Source: Bacteroidales bacterium
Lineage (GTDB): Bacteria > Bacteroidota > Bacteroidia > Bacteroidales > UBA10428
Reading direction: 5' to 3'
DNA: 56,022 nt
Assembly (NCBI GenBank): GCA_016926235.1
Contig: JAFGOZ010000193.1
Location: 1 to 56,022 of the forward strand
The first letter of the stretch is position 1; every line of letters begins with the position of its first letter. The notes below the pieces were generated by a model. It was not told the origin of the DNA, did not search any database, and worked only from the letters and a program-made list of their open reading frames with translations. This document shows positions 33,267 through 41,547 of this stretch, piece after piece. Position numbers and translations under genes: made by a program.

Positions 33267-34736
33267 ATGGAAATGAAACTTACTGTTTATAATACCCTTA
33301 CAAGGAAAAAAGAATTATTTGAACCCATTAATCCTCCTTTTGTTGGATTATATGTATGCGGTCCCACTGTTTATAGCGATTCGCATTTAGGACATGCACG
33401 ATCTGCCATTACCTGGGATTTGCTTTATAGATATCTTATTCATATGGGTTATAGGGTAAGGTATGTGAGAAACATAACTGATGTAGGGCACCTAGAAAAT
33501 GAAGCCGAAGAAAGCGGGGAAGACAAAATATCCAAAAAAGCGCGTTTGGAAAAGCTGGAACCCATGGAGGTTGTACAATATTATACGAACCGTTTTCATG
33601 ATAAAATGCATCAGCTTAACACCCTCGATCCCAATATAGAACCTCACGCTTCAGGTCATATTATTGAACAGCAAATATTGATAGAAAAAATAATAGAAAG
33701 TGGTTTTGCCTACGAGATTGATGGTTCTGTTTACTTCGACGTTGAAAAATACAATAACAAACACCATTACGGAAAACTATCCGGACGAAAAATAGAAGAT
33801 TTATTAAGCAATACACGCGAACTTGACGGTCAGTCAGAAAAACGCAACCAGCTTGATTTTGCACTTTGGAAAAAAGCAAATCCTGAACATATTATGCAAT
33901 GGCCCTCAAAATGGAGTGATGGTTTTCCGGGATGGCACCTGGAGTGCACTGCTATGGGAAATAAATATCTTGGAACTACTTTTGACATACATGGTGGTGG
34001 TATGGACCTTCTTTTCCCTCATCATGAATGCGAAATTGCCCAATCTGTAGCCGGGAATGGAGTGGACCACGTGAAATACTGGATGCACAATAACATGATT
34101 ACCATTGAAGGCCAGAAAATGGCACGGTCATTAAATAATTTCATTACCCTGGATCAAATGTTCGCAGGCGATCATCCCAAGCTGGAAAAAGCCTATAGCC
34201 CCATGACTATCCGTTTCTTTATGTTACAGGCACATTACAGGAGTACACTTGATTTTTCAAATGAAGCATTGCAGGCCTCTGAAAAGGGTCTGAAAAAATT
34301 ATTTGAAGGGATGGAGGCCATGGAAAAAATTCAAGCATCACCCACATCATCCATAAATATAGAAGAATGGAAAGGCAAGCTTTATGATGCGATGAACGAT
34401 GACCTGAATAGTCCTGTTCTAATTGCCCACTTATTCGACGGAATAAAGATGATAAACCTGCTGCTTGAAGGAAGAGAAACAATAAATGAGCAAAACCTTA
34501 AGTCCTTAAAAATACTATTCGGCATTTTTGTTCATGAAATTCTGGGTCTGGAAGCCGAAGAGAAGGGGAATAATGACGAGTTGACATCCAAACTCATTGA
34601 AACCATGATAAAAATCCGTCAGGACGCCAAACATAGAAAAGATTTTGCCACTGCTGACAGTATTCGCAATGAGTTGAATGCAATGGGAATTGAACTAAGG
34701 GATACGAAGGACGGGGCTGAATGGAAATTAAAATGA
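33267..34736 (+). CDS. cysS: Cysteinyl-tRNA synthetase
   Basis: CysRS charges tRNA-Cys. The 489-residue class I enzyme has the zinc-binding Cys in [18 protein letters not shown] (about 28-45), which also contains the HIGH motif as HLGH. The second zinc ligands are in GWHLECTAM (about 225-233) and HHECEIAQS, and the KMSKS motif appears as [11 protein letters not shown] (about 282-292). The C-terminal anticodon-binding region carries [14 protein letters not shown], the typical CysRS tail. It starts at ATG 33267; a second ATG two codons later is equally possible. ispG follows 24 bases downstream. Confidence 0.96.
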   Translation: MEMKLTVYNTLTRKKELFEPINPPFVGLYVCGPTVYSDSHLGHARSAITWDLLYRYLIHMGYRVRYVRNITDVGHLENEAEESGEDKISKKARLEKLEPMEVVQYYTNRFHDKMHQLNTLDPNIEPHASGHIIEQQILIEKIIESGFAYEIDGSVYFDVEKYNNKHHYGKLSGRKIEDLLSNTRELDGQSEKRNQLDFALWKKANPEHIMQWPSKWSDGFPGWHLECTAMGNKYLGTTFDIHGGGMDLLFPHHECEIAQSVAGNGVDHVKYWMHNNMITIEGQKMARSLNNFITLDQMFAGDHPKLEKAYSPMTIRFFMLQAHYRSTLDFSNEALQASEKGLKKLFEGMEAMEKIQASPTSSINIEEWKGKLYDAMNDDLNSPVLIAHLFDGIKMINLLLEGRETINEQNLKSLKILFGIFVHEILGLEAEEKGNNDELTSKLIETMIKIRQDAKHRKDFATADSIRNELNAMGIELRDTKDGAEWKLK

Positions 34737-34760
34737 TATAAAAACGCCAATTTTAAATAG

Positions 34761-36524
34761 ATGAAATACAGGCGTAAAACAATATCCGTTCATATTGGGA
34801 AAGTACCTATGGGCAGCGAATTCCCCATTCGTCTGCAATCCATGACCAATACCGATACCCTGAATACGAAAGCAAGCGTTGAACAGGCCATGCGTATCTT
34901 TGATGCAGGAGCCGATTATGTGCGTTTGACTACGCAAGGGATAAAAGAAGCCCGGAATCTTGAAAATATAAAAAACCAGCTTATAAAGAAAGGATATACC
35001 AATCCCCTCGTTGCTGATGTGCATTTTAATCCCAAAGTTGCCGAATTGGCTGCCACAATAGTTGAAAAGGTCAGGATTAATCCTGGTAACTATACTGACA
35101 AGAAAAAATTTGAAACCATTGACCTTACCGACAAGGAGTACCAGGCAGAGATTGACAGGATTCAAGAGCGCTTCCTGCCCTTACTGGAAATCTGCAAAAA
35201 GAATTCAACAGCTATACGTATTGGTGTAAATCACGGTTCTCTAAGCGACAGGATAATAAACAAATATGGCGACACTCCTGAAGGTATGGCCGAAGCTGCC
35301 ATGGAATTTTTAAGAATATGCCGCAAAGCCGATTTTAACAAGGTAGTACTATCCATGAAAGCCAGCAATCCTAAGATTATGGTATATTCCAACCGTTTGC
35401 TGGTGCAAAAAATGGATTCAGATGGGATGTCTTTCCCTGTTCATCTGGGAGTTACCGAGGCTGGTGAAGGTGAAGACGGCAGAATAAAATCAGCTGTCGG
35501 TATAGGAACATTACTTGCCGAAGGAATAGGAGATACAATAAGGGTATCCCTGACGGAAGACCCGGAGTTGGAAATACCTGTTGCCAGAACTTTGATAAAT
35601 ACCATTTATTACGACCATGTCCCGGAAGGGAAATCCTGTAAAAAAACGAACTTTAAAAAAAGAATTTCGGTTAGTATAAGAAATATTGGAGGTGACAATT
35701 CACCCGTAGTCATTGTAAATTCTGACTCCGTTACAAATTCAGCAAATGAAAAAGCGGATTATTTCTATTCAGATGACGCTGAAATAATAAAGCCAAATAA
35801 GCCTTTCATTGTACCTTCTCTGATCTGGAAACAGCTATCAAATAAAGACAACCTGATCTTTCCAATATTTACAATATCCGAATATTTTGGTTCTAAAGAT
35901 ATTTCATCAGAACTTAATTTTGTTCGTATAACCCGAGAGGATATTCCTGTATTGGAAAAACTCAAAAGAGACACTAAAGTTGTACTGGTAATTGAAGGAT
36001 TAAATGATGAAGGCTTTGGATCATTGATTTCAGGCATTAATGAGATAGCGTTGAATCAACCAATTATTTTTAAAGGATCATATAAAGACAGAAATCAGGA
36101 GGATATAGTAATTAAAAGCTCTGCACAACTCGGAGCACCTTTTATAGATGGAGTTGGGAACGGCATTTGGCTGAAAGGAGAAAACCTGGACACACTTAGT
36201 ACCAGTTTTGGTATTTTACAGGCGTGTGGAGCCCGCATAACCAAAACAGAATTCATCTCCTGTCCCACTTGTGGCAGAACCAGTTTCAACATTACAAAAG
36301 CACTGAAAGAAATTAAAGAAAAAACAGCCCATTTCAAAGGTCTGAAAATAGCTGTTATGGGTTGTATTGTCAATGGTCCGGGCGAAATGGCAGATGCTGA
36401 TTATGGTTTTATCGGGGCTGGTAAAGGAAAAGTGACACTCTATAAAGGGAAACAGCCTGTTAAGAAAAATATTGATGAGGCGGATGCCATTGAGGAATTG
36501 TTACGTTTAATTAAAGAAAAATGA
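34761..36524 (+). CDS. ispG: IspG (GcpE) 4-hydroxy-3-methylbut-2-enyl-diphosphate synthase, long form
   Basis: IspG converts methylerythritol cyclodiphosphate to HMBPP in the non-mevalonate isoprenoid pathway, using a [4Fe-4S] cluster. The protein has 587 residues, about 200 more than the E. coli enzyme, because of an inserted middle domain between the TIM barrel (about 1-290) and the cluster domain; this three-domain form is known from plants and the Bacteroidetes/Chlorobi group. Cluster ligands are in ISCPTCGRTSFN (about 500-511) and MGCIVNGPGEMAD (about 533-545). MTNTDTLNTKASVEQ and VADVHFNPKVA belong to the barrel. It probably shares the cysS transcript. Confidence 0.96.
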   Translation: MKYRRKTISVHIGKVPMGSEFPIRLQSMTNTDTLNTKASVEQAMRIFDAGADYVRLTTQGIKEARNLENIKNQLIKKGYTNPLVADVHFNPKVAELAATIVEKVRINPGNYTDKKKFETIDLTDKEYQAEIDRIQERFLPLLEICKKNSTAIRIGVNHGSLSDRIINKYGDTPEGMAEAAMEFLRICRKADFNKVVLSMKASNPKIMVYSNRLLVQKMDSDGMSFPVHLGVTEAGEGEDGRIKSAVGIGTLLAEGIGDTIRVSLTEDPELEIPVARTLINTIYYDHVPEGKSCKKTNFKKRISVSIRNIGGDNSPVVIVNSDSVTNSANEKADYFYSDDAEIIKPNKPFIVPSLIWKQLSNKDNLIFPIFTISEYFGSKDISSELNFVRITREDIPVLEKLKRDTKVVLVIEGLNDEGFGSLISGINEIALNQPIIFKGSYKDRNQEDIVIKSSAQLGAPFIDGVGNGIWLKGENLDTLSTSFGILQACGARITKTEFISCPTCGRTSFNITKALKEIKEKTAHFKGLKIAVMGCIVNGPGEMADADYGFIGAGKGKVTLYKGKQPVKKNIDEADAIEELLRLIKEK

Positions 36525-36530
36525 TATTTA

Positions 36531-36612
36531 ACGCAAAGCCCACTGAGACTTTCGCAATGTTCACCAAGTAATTCTTTACGTCCTTTGTGTTTTCATTTTT
36601 GCTCCCTTTGCG
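36531..36612. repeat. CTTTGCG-type remnant repeat in the ispG/HAD convergent gap
   Basis: AACGCAAAG (36531-36539) is matched in inverse sense by CTTTGCGAT near 36606-36614, with other ACTTTCGC and CCTTTGTG units between. The right end runs into the 3' end of the HAD gene. Similar CTTTGCG units occur at 11674-11713. It is degenerate and could partly serve as a terminator. Confidence 0.4.
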
Positions 36613-37246
36613 ATAAATATTTACCAAACCACTCAATAAGATCAATATCTTCACTTACATGCAAAGTTTTTAAACTCAATCTAACAGCTGCTTCAATATT
36701 GTACAATATATCATCAACAAATAATGTTTCTTCCGGTTTAATACCCTCTTTATCCAGTACAAACTGAAAAGCTTTTGCATTTGGTTTCCTATATCCTATA
36801 TCACTGGAATAGTAACATTTTTCAAACAAAGCTTCCAACCCTTCTACCCCATGATCCTTTTTAACTCTTTCATTAAAATAATGAATATGAATAGGATTCG
36901 TATTACTTAACAGAAAAATCCTATACGTCTCATTCAACTTAAGTAACAGATTAACTCGCTCTTTTGGAATATCCAGCAGCATACCACTCCAGGCAAAGTC
37001 TATCTGATCATCAGTAATTGGAATTTTTGATATTTCCCTGATTCTTCTCCTGAAATCATCTGTTGTTATCTTGCCTGTTTCAAAATCCAGAATAAAATCT
37101 GCATGATATGTTAAGGAATAAAATTCCTCCACATTATCCATACCTGTATCTTTGAATCTGTCAATCGTTGCTTGCGGATTTAAATTAAGTATTACTCCCC
37201 CCAGATCGAAAATTATATTTTTAAAATCAGGCATGGCACATTCCAT
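36593..37246 (-). CDS. HAD superfamily hydrolase (subfamily IA, YihX-like)
   Basis: The 217-residue cytosolic protein has HAD motif I as IIFDLGGVILNL (about 9-20), where the second Asp is Gly as in YihX-type phosphatases. Motif II is LLSNTNPIHI (about 112-121), motif III has the Lys in GYRKPNAKAFQ (about 150-160), and motif IV is LFVDDILYNIEAA (about 173-185). A cap region lies at about 20-90. Substrates of this group are often sugar phosphates, but none is indicated here. Two ATGs lie four codons apart (37246 and 37234); the second gives the more usual N-terminus. It diverges from mtnA. Confidence 0.87.
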   Translation of the reverse strand: MECAMPDFKNIIFDLGGVILNLNPQATIDRFKDTGMDNVEEFYSLTYHADFILDFETGKITTDDFRRRIREISKIPITDDQIDFAWSGMLLDIPKERVNLLLKLNETYRIFLLSNTNPIHIHYFNERVKKDHGVEGLEALFEKCYYSSDIGYRKPNAKAFQFVLDKEGIKPEETLFVDDILYNIEAAVRLSLKTLHVSEDIDLIEWFGKYLSQREQK

Positions 37247-37250
37247 AATT

Positions 37251-37258
37251 TAAATTTG
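37251..37258 (+). promoter_or_regulatory. -7 promoter element before mtnA
   Basis: TAAATTTG matches TAnnTTTG exactly and ends 36 bases before the mtnA ATG at 37295. It overlaps the upstream region of the divergent HAD gene. No spaced -33 TTG was found. Confidence 0.45.
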
Positions 37259-37294
37259 TTATTTTTAACAAAAGAAATAAATATCCGCTAATTA

Positions 37295-38395
37295 ATGCGC
37301 ATAAATAACAAACAATATCAAACCATCTGGGTTCATCCTGAAAATGATAAGATCGTACAGATTATTGATCAGCGATTATTACCCTTCGAATTTAAAATTG
37401 CTGATCTAACTACGATTGAGGAAGTATATGCAGCCATAAAAGAAATGTATGTACGCGGAGCACCACTTATAGGTGCAGCTGCAGCGCTGGGAATGTACCT
37501 GAAAGTATTAAAAATTGCCCCCCTTACAGATTTCCATGATCAACTGGAAAAGGCAGGAAACTATTTGAAATCATCAAGACCCACTGCGGTAAACCTTGCT
37601 TATGGTGTGGATTATATAATTGAGAGACTTTCAAAAATTGATGATCCGAAGGAAAGAATAACAAAGGCACATGAAGCAGCCATCGAAGTCGTAGAAAAAG
37701 AACGCGAGTATTGCCGGAAGATCGGAGAATACGGAGTTAAAATTATTGAGGAAATCAGCCGGAAGAAAAACGGAGAAACTGTAAATATTCTCACGCATTG
37801 CAATGCAGGCTGGCTGGCATGTATCGATTATGGTACTGCTACTGCTCCCATCTATTTTGCCCATGATAATGGAATAAAAGTACATGTTTGGGTAGATGAA
37901 ACACGTCCAAGAAACCAGGGTGCCCGGTTAACCGCATTTGAACTTGGACAGCACGGTGTTCCTCATACAGTAATTGTGGACAATGCCGGTGGCCACCTTA
38001 TGCAACATGGCATGGTAGATATGGTCATTGTGGGCAGTGACCGTACCACAGCAAATGGTGATGTTGCCAATAAAATAGGTACTTACCTGAAAGCCCTCGC
38101 TGCGCACGATAACATTATTCCTTTTTATGTGGCATTACCTTCAAGTACCATTGACTGGGATCTTACAGATGGCATCAACCAGATACCCATTGAAGAGCGT
38201 GAACCGGATGAGGTTTCTAACATAGAAGGCCTTTTATGCAATTCCGTCGAAAAAGTTTATCTTCTGCCAAAAGATACGAAAGTATCCAACTACGGATTTG
38301 ATGTAACACCTGCCCGACTGGTCACAGGACTAATAACAGAAAAAGGTATCTGTAAAGCAGAAACCGGAAGTATAAGAGCTTTATTTAATAAATAA
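37295..38395 (+). CDS. mtnA: Methylthioribose-1-phosphate isomerase MtnA
   Basis: MtnA isomerises 5-methylthioribose-1-phosphate (and the 5-deoxy analogue) to the ribulose-1-phosphate form. The 366-residue eIF2B-alpha-like protein has the family motifs VRGAPLIGAAAALGMYL (about 50-66), the catalytic Cys in ILTHCNAGWLACIDYGTA (about 165-182), DETRPRNQGARLTAFEL (about 201-217) and the catalytic-type Asp in VGSDRTTANGDVANKIGTY (about 247-265). It is the first gene of a three-gene set with the class II aldolase and mtnP. Genes for the later universal salvage steps (mtnC, mtnD, mtnW/X) are not in the window. Confidence 0.95.
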   Translation: MRINNKQYQTIWVHPENDKIVQIIDQRLLPFEFKIADLTTIEEVYAAIKEMYVRGAPLIGAAAALGMYLKVLKIAPLTDFHDQLEKAGNYLKSSRPTAVNLAYGVDYIIERLSKIDDPKERITKAHEAAIEVVEKEREYCRKIGEYGVKIIEEISRKKNGETVNILTHCNAGWLACIDYGTATAPIYFAHDNGIKVHVWVDETRPRNQGARLTAFELGQHGVPHTVIVDNAGGHLMQHGMVDMVIVGSDRTTANGDVANKIGTYLKALAAHDNIIPFYVALPSSTIDWDLTDGINQIPIEEREPDEVSNIEGLLCNSVEKVYLLPKDTKVSNYGFDVTPARLVTGLITEKGICKAETGSIRALFNK

Positions 38396-38406
38396 CAACA
38401 AATGTT

Positions 38407-38483
38407 CCGACGGGGTGATTTATATCTGACAGAAATTATTAATCCATAAAATAATACTTTTAAACTAAAGATTACCCCGTCGG
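38407..38483. repeat. CCCCGTCGG-bounded inverted repeat element (copy 2 of 2)
   Basis: CCGACGGGGTGAT (38407-38419) and ATTACCCCGTCGG (38471-38483) match as inverse complements in 12 of 13 positions. The AT-rich centre is about 50 bases. The other copy is at 15942-16021. It fills the gap between mtnA and the aldolase gene. Confidence 0.7.
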
Positions 38484-38498
38484 GGTGTAATAAATAAG

Positions 38499-39113
38499 AT
38501 GAAGATCGACGAAGGCTATATTAAATTTAATTGCGTCTGGACAAAATCGGATTTTAATTTTCCTGATAACTTATTCCAAGATCTTTCATCCTGGCGCAAA
38601 AAGCTATATACAATAAAGCTTATCGGAGCATATGATGATGGCATTGGTTTTGGAAACATTAGCGCAAGATTGATGAACGAGCAATTTATCATTACCGGCA
38701 GTGCAACCGGAAACAAGCCGGATCTTATGAAAAATGATTATGCCCTGGTAACGCAATATCAACTTGATAAAAACCAGGTGGAATCATCAGGGCATACAAA
38801 AGCTTCCTCCGAAGCCATGAGCCATGCAGCTATTTATGAATGTTCGCCAGACATTCAGGCAGTCATCCATATTCATCATCTTGCACTTTGGGAAGAGCTA
38901 ATGCATACTATTCCAACAACAAATGAGAATGTCCCTTTTGGAACGCCAGAAATGGCCTGGGAAATAATGCGATTATACAAAGCCTCGAATTTGCCTGAAA
39001 AGAAGATTATTGCCATGGGAGGGCATAAAGAAGGAATTATTGCATTTGGTAAAGATTTAAACGAAGCTGGAAATATAATCTTAAGATATTATAACAAATA
39101 TATACTCCTATGA
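38499..39113 (+). CDS. Class II aldolase/adducin family protein (methylthio-/deoxyribulose-1-phosphate aldolase candidate)
   Basis: The 204-residue protein has class II aldolase features: [11 protein letters not shown] (about 48-58, phosphate-site region), [11 protein letters not shown] (about 66-76), the catalytic Glu in [13 protein letters not shown] (about 103-115), the zinc pair in [13 protein letters not shown] (about 122-134) and a third His in [13 protein letters not shown] (about 172-184). It lies between mtnA and mtnP and overlaps mtnP by four bases (ATGA), so its substrate is probably the MtnA product. Two roles fit: MtnB dehydratase, or an aldolase giving DHAP and a 2-substituted acetaldehyde. 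The lack of mtnC/D/W/X nearby favours the second, but this is inference. Confidence 0.8.
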   Translation: MKIDEGYIKFNCVWTKSDFNFPDNLFQDLSSWRKKLYTIKLIGAYDDGIGFGNISARLMNEQFIITGSATGNKPDLMKNDYALVTQYQLDKNQVESSGHTKASSEAMSHAAIYECSPDIQAVIHIHHLALWEELMHTIPTTNENVPFGTPEMAWEIMRLYKASNLPEKKIIAMGGHKEGIIAFGKDLNEAGNIILRYYNKYILL

Positions 39114-39853
39114 AAATAGCAATTATTGGTGGCACAGGACTTGAAAACCCTGAAATACTCAAAGAAGCTTCAATAAAAAAAGTAACCACTCCCTGGGGTG
39201 ATCCAACCTCTGAATTAACACTGGGCAAAATTGCCGGAAAGGAAGTGGTCATCTTATCCCGCCATGGAAAAGACCATTCTATCACTCCCACCGGGGTAAA
39301 TAACAGGGCAAATATACATGCCCTTAAAGAAGAAGGATGCACACACATTTTGGCTACTACTGCATGTGGAAGCCTGCGTGAAGAAATTGGTCGTGGCCAT
39401 TTTGTTATTCTTGACCAGTTTATTGATTTTACCAGACACCGGCATGTGAGTTTTTATGAGAATTTTGAGAATGGGAATCTCAAACATACACCAATGGCCG
39501 ATCCGTTTGACGATAGCCTGCGAAAAATAATAATTAAATCAGCAAAAAAACTATCCCTGCCCTACCACCCCAAAGGTACCATGGTGACCATTGAAGGCCC
39601 CCGCTTCTCAACACGTGCTGAATCCAATATGTTTCGCATATGGGGAGCAGATGTAATAAATATGTCAACAGCCCCTGAAGCAGCGCTGGCAAATGAAGCC
39701 GGGATACCCTACGCCGCCATCGCCATGAGTACTGACTACGACTGCTGGAAAACCGACGAGGCACCAGTAACATGGGAGGAAGTGCTTAAAGTATTTAAGC
39801 AGAATGTGGAGAACGTGATCCGTTTACTGGTGGAAGTGATAAATGTATTGTAA
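39110..39853 (+). CDS. mtnP: S-methyl-5'-thioadenosine phosphorylase
   Basis: MtnP cleaves methylthioadenosine with phosphate to adenine and methylthioribose-1-phosphate, the substrate of MtnA; 5'-deoxyadenosine is a common second substrate. The 247-residue trimeric-type phosphorylase has the N-terminal [10 protein letters not shown] (about 5-14), [11 protein letters not shown] (about 50-60), the phosphate/ribose-site [15 protein letters not shown] (about 83-97), GPRFSTRAE (about 164-172), [17 protein letters not shown] and the adenine-binding STDYDCWK. The last 183 bases of the gene (39671-39853) are repeated at 41202-41384 beyond the Fic gene, with 20 differences. The gene itself is intact. 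Confidence 0.95.
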   Translation: MKIAIIGGTGLENPEILKEASIKKVTTPWGDPTSELTLGKIAGKEVVILSRHGKDHSITPTGVNNRANIHALKEEGCTHILATTACGSLREEIGRGHFVILDQFIDFTRHRHVSFYENFENGNLKHTPMADPFDDSLRKIIIKSAKKLSLPYHPKGTMVTIEGPRFSTRAESNMFRIWGADVINMSTAPEAALANEAGIPYAAIAMSTDYDCWKTDEAPVTWEEVLKVFKQNVENVIRLLVEVINVL

Positions 39854-39892
39854 GGAAAACTAGCAGGCTTGGATACTTGTTGGATCTAATTA

Positions 39893-41041
39893 TTAGAACA
39901 ACTTTATATATTTATCAAATAAATAAATTTTCTTCCTTTTACCTCCTGTTAGTTCCTTTAATACTCCTAGTTGCTCTAATTCACCTATTAGCTTATACAC
40001 CGTTGGTGGAGATAATTTTGTAAGCTCAATAATAATAGAAGCATCCAGTAATGGTTTCTGGTATAAATAATCCAAAATCTTTAATGCTGAAACTGATCGG
40101 CTCCCTAAAATTTGAATTTCATTCTCAGTATCACTTTTAAGTTTTAATATTTTATCAAAAGTTTCAATACCCTTTTTAGCTGTTTCAATTATTCCAACCA
40201 GAAAGAATTTAAACCATTGTGTTATATCATTTTTTTCTCTAACCCTGGTAAGGTTATCATAATAAAGAGTTCTATTCCGCTCAAAAAAGTCCGATAAATA
40301 TAAAATTGGTTTCTGTAGTATCTCCTTTTCAACCAGATAAAGAGTAATTAATAATCTTCCTACTCTTCCATTACCATCCAAAAAAGGATGTATTGTCTCA
40401 AATTGATAATGAATCAATGCTATTTTAAGCAAATCAGGGAAATAAAAATCATTATTGTGAGCAAACTTTTCAAGGTCACTCATTAACTCATTCACGGTAC
40501 TATGTATTGGGGGAATAAACATTGCATCATTAATAGATGCACCTCCTATCCAATTTTGACTAGTCCTGAAAATCCCCGGTTGTTTATGTTTACCCCGAAC
40601 ATTTTTTAGTAAGGTTTTATGAGTGGCCTTTATTAATCGTGATGAAAAGGGTAATTCTTTTAAAGATCGAATTGCAGTATTTAAAGCGGTAATATAGTTC
40701 TGAACTTCTTCCCAATCATTTCTTTTTTCCAATGAAATATCCTCTTTATTCAATAAGGCATCTTCAATACTAGTTTGAGTTCCTTCTATTTTACTTGATT
40801 GAGTTGCTTCTTTTAATACATGCATGCTTATAAATAAGTCAATGTTTGGAATGTACTCAGAATACATATCCAGTCTGCCTAATTGCCTGTCAGCCTGGCT
40901 TAACAGACTTAGTAACTCCATGTTGTCAATTACCCAGGGTTTGTTAATTAGTTCAGGTTGAAAACTTTTGTACGTACCTTGGTTTATAAAAGTGCCTGAT
41001 TTAAAATTCTTCATAAAGTTTTTAACATTATCTTTATTCAA
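39893..41041 (-). CDS. Fic-family protein (class II, with N-terminal inhibitory helix and C-terminal winged helix)
   Basis: The 382-residue Fic protein shows the active-site motif HPFLDGNGRVGR (218-229) complete, so AMP-transferase activity is plausible. The inhibitory pattern S-x-x-x-E-G is at 82-87 (SSKIEG), placing it in class II with the inhibitory helix N-terminal. A Fic_N-like region lies at about 25-110, and the C-terminus (about 310-382) looks like a winged helix (LTKLSPPTVYKLIGELEQLG), which suggests DNA binding and autoregulation. It has no separate antitoxin. It lies between mtnP and a duplicated mtnP 3' end, is more AT-rich than its neighbours and is probably horizontally acquired. 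Confidence 0.93.
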   Translation of the reverse strand: MNKDNVKNFMKNFKSGTFINQGTYKSFQPELINKPWVIDNMELLSLLSQADRQLGRLDMYSEYIPNIDLFISMHVLKEATQSSKIEGTQTSIEDALLNKEDISLEKRNDWEEVQNYITALNTAIRSLKELPFSSRLIKATHKTLLKNVRGKHKQPGIFRTSQNWIGGASINDAMFIPPIHSTVNELMSDLEKFAHNNDFYFPDLLKIALIHYQFETIHPFLDGNGRVGRLLITLYLVEKEILQKPILYLSDFFERNRTLYYDNLTRVREKNDITQWFKFFLVGIIETAKKGIETFDKILKLKSDTENEIQILGSRSVSALKILDYLYQKPLLDASIIIELTKLSPPTVYKLIGELEQLGVLKELTGGKRKKIYLFDKYIKLF

Positions 41042-41045
41042 AGAT

Positions 41046-41126
41046 ATTCTTATTTAAATAATTAACAAAATATTTAAATAAACATTTTCTTTATTTAATT
41101 TTTATGCGCAAATTTTAAATAAAGAA
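41046..41126. promoter_or_regulatory. Iterated TTTAAATAA sites and 12-base inverted repeat upstream of fic
   Basis: The 160 bases upstream of fic are very AT-rich and hold TATTTAAATAA twice (41051-41061 and 41071-41081). A perfect 12-base inverted repeat, TTCTTTATTTAA at 41087-41098 and its complement at 41115-41126, follows. The four related half-sites suggest an operator, and the winged-helix end of the Fic protein would be a candidate binder. This is inference; AT-rich chance similarity is possible. Confidence 0.45.
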
Positions 41127-41201
41127 TACCTTAGTTCAATAATTTACTATAAAAACCATCTATTTTCGAAACACACTTTGATGTTATAAGTTTTTATTAG
41201 A

Positions 41202-41384
41202 GCCCCCGAAGCAGCGCTGGCGAATGAAGCCGGGATACCCTACGCCGCCATTGTCATGAGCACTGACTATGATTGCTGGAAAACCGACGAGGCACCCGTA
41301 ACATGGGAGGAAGTGCTTAAAGTATTTAAGCAGAATGTGGAGAATGTTATACGGTTGTTGGTGGAAGTGATAACGAGTTTATAA
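41202..41384 (+). pseudogene. mtnP: Duplicated 3' end of mtnP (61-codon fragment)
   Basis: Bases 41202-41384 align without gaps to the last 183 bases of mtnP (39671-39853), with 163 of 183 identical, including an exact block of 47 bases (41298-41344). The fragment keeps the reading frame and the stop and encodes the C-terminal 60 residues, with 57 of 60 identical. Apart from the last three codons and one Ala-to-Val change, the differences are synonymous. It lacks a start and the rest of the gene. It begins sharply after TTATTAG at 41200 and ends at the stop; sequences beyond each stop differ. Confidence 0.92.
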
Positions 41385-41390
41385 GATTTC

Positions 41391-41423
41391 AGACCTAACA
41401 GGTTTTTGAAACCTGTTAGGTCT
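41391..41423. repeat. AGACCTAACAGG palindrome (copy 1 of 3)
   Basis: A 15-base perfect inverted repeat (AGACCTAACAGGTTT and complement) with a three-base loop, seven bases after the stop of the mtnP fragment. Related copies are at 44466-44502 and 45120-45151. This sequence type is widespread between genes in Bacteroidota. It may also act as a terminator. Confidence 0.85.
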
Positions 41424-41547
41424 TTCTATATATAGCAAGATTTGCAAAACGAAAAGCAAGATATGTAAAATCATTTTCTGATGTTAGCGTAATATTTGTC
41501 AGAAATATTAATCCTTTTATTAAATACCTATAACTGTATTCTCAAGT

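Noticed and set aside
34728..35165. 145-codon frame antisense to ispG
   Set aside because: It overlaps the conserved TIM-barrel part of ispG and shows no protein family features.
39854..41201. Insertion sequence around fic
   Set aside because: No transposase, no terminal inverted repeats and no target duplication other than the mtnP end; homologous recombination explains the layout better.
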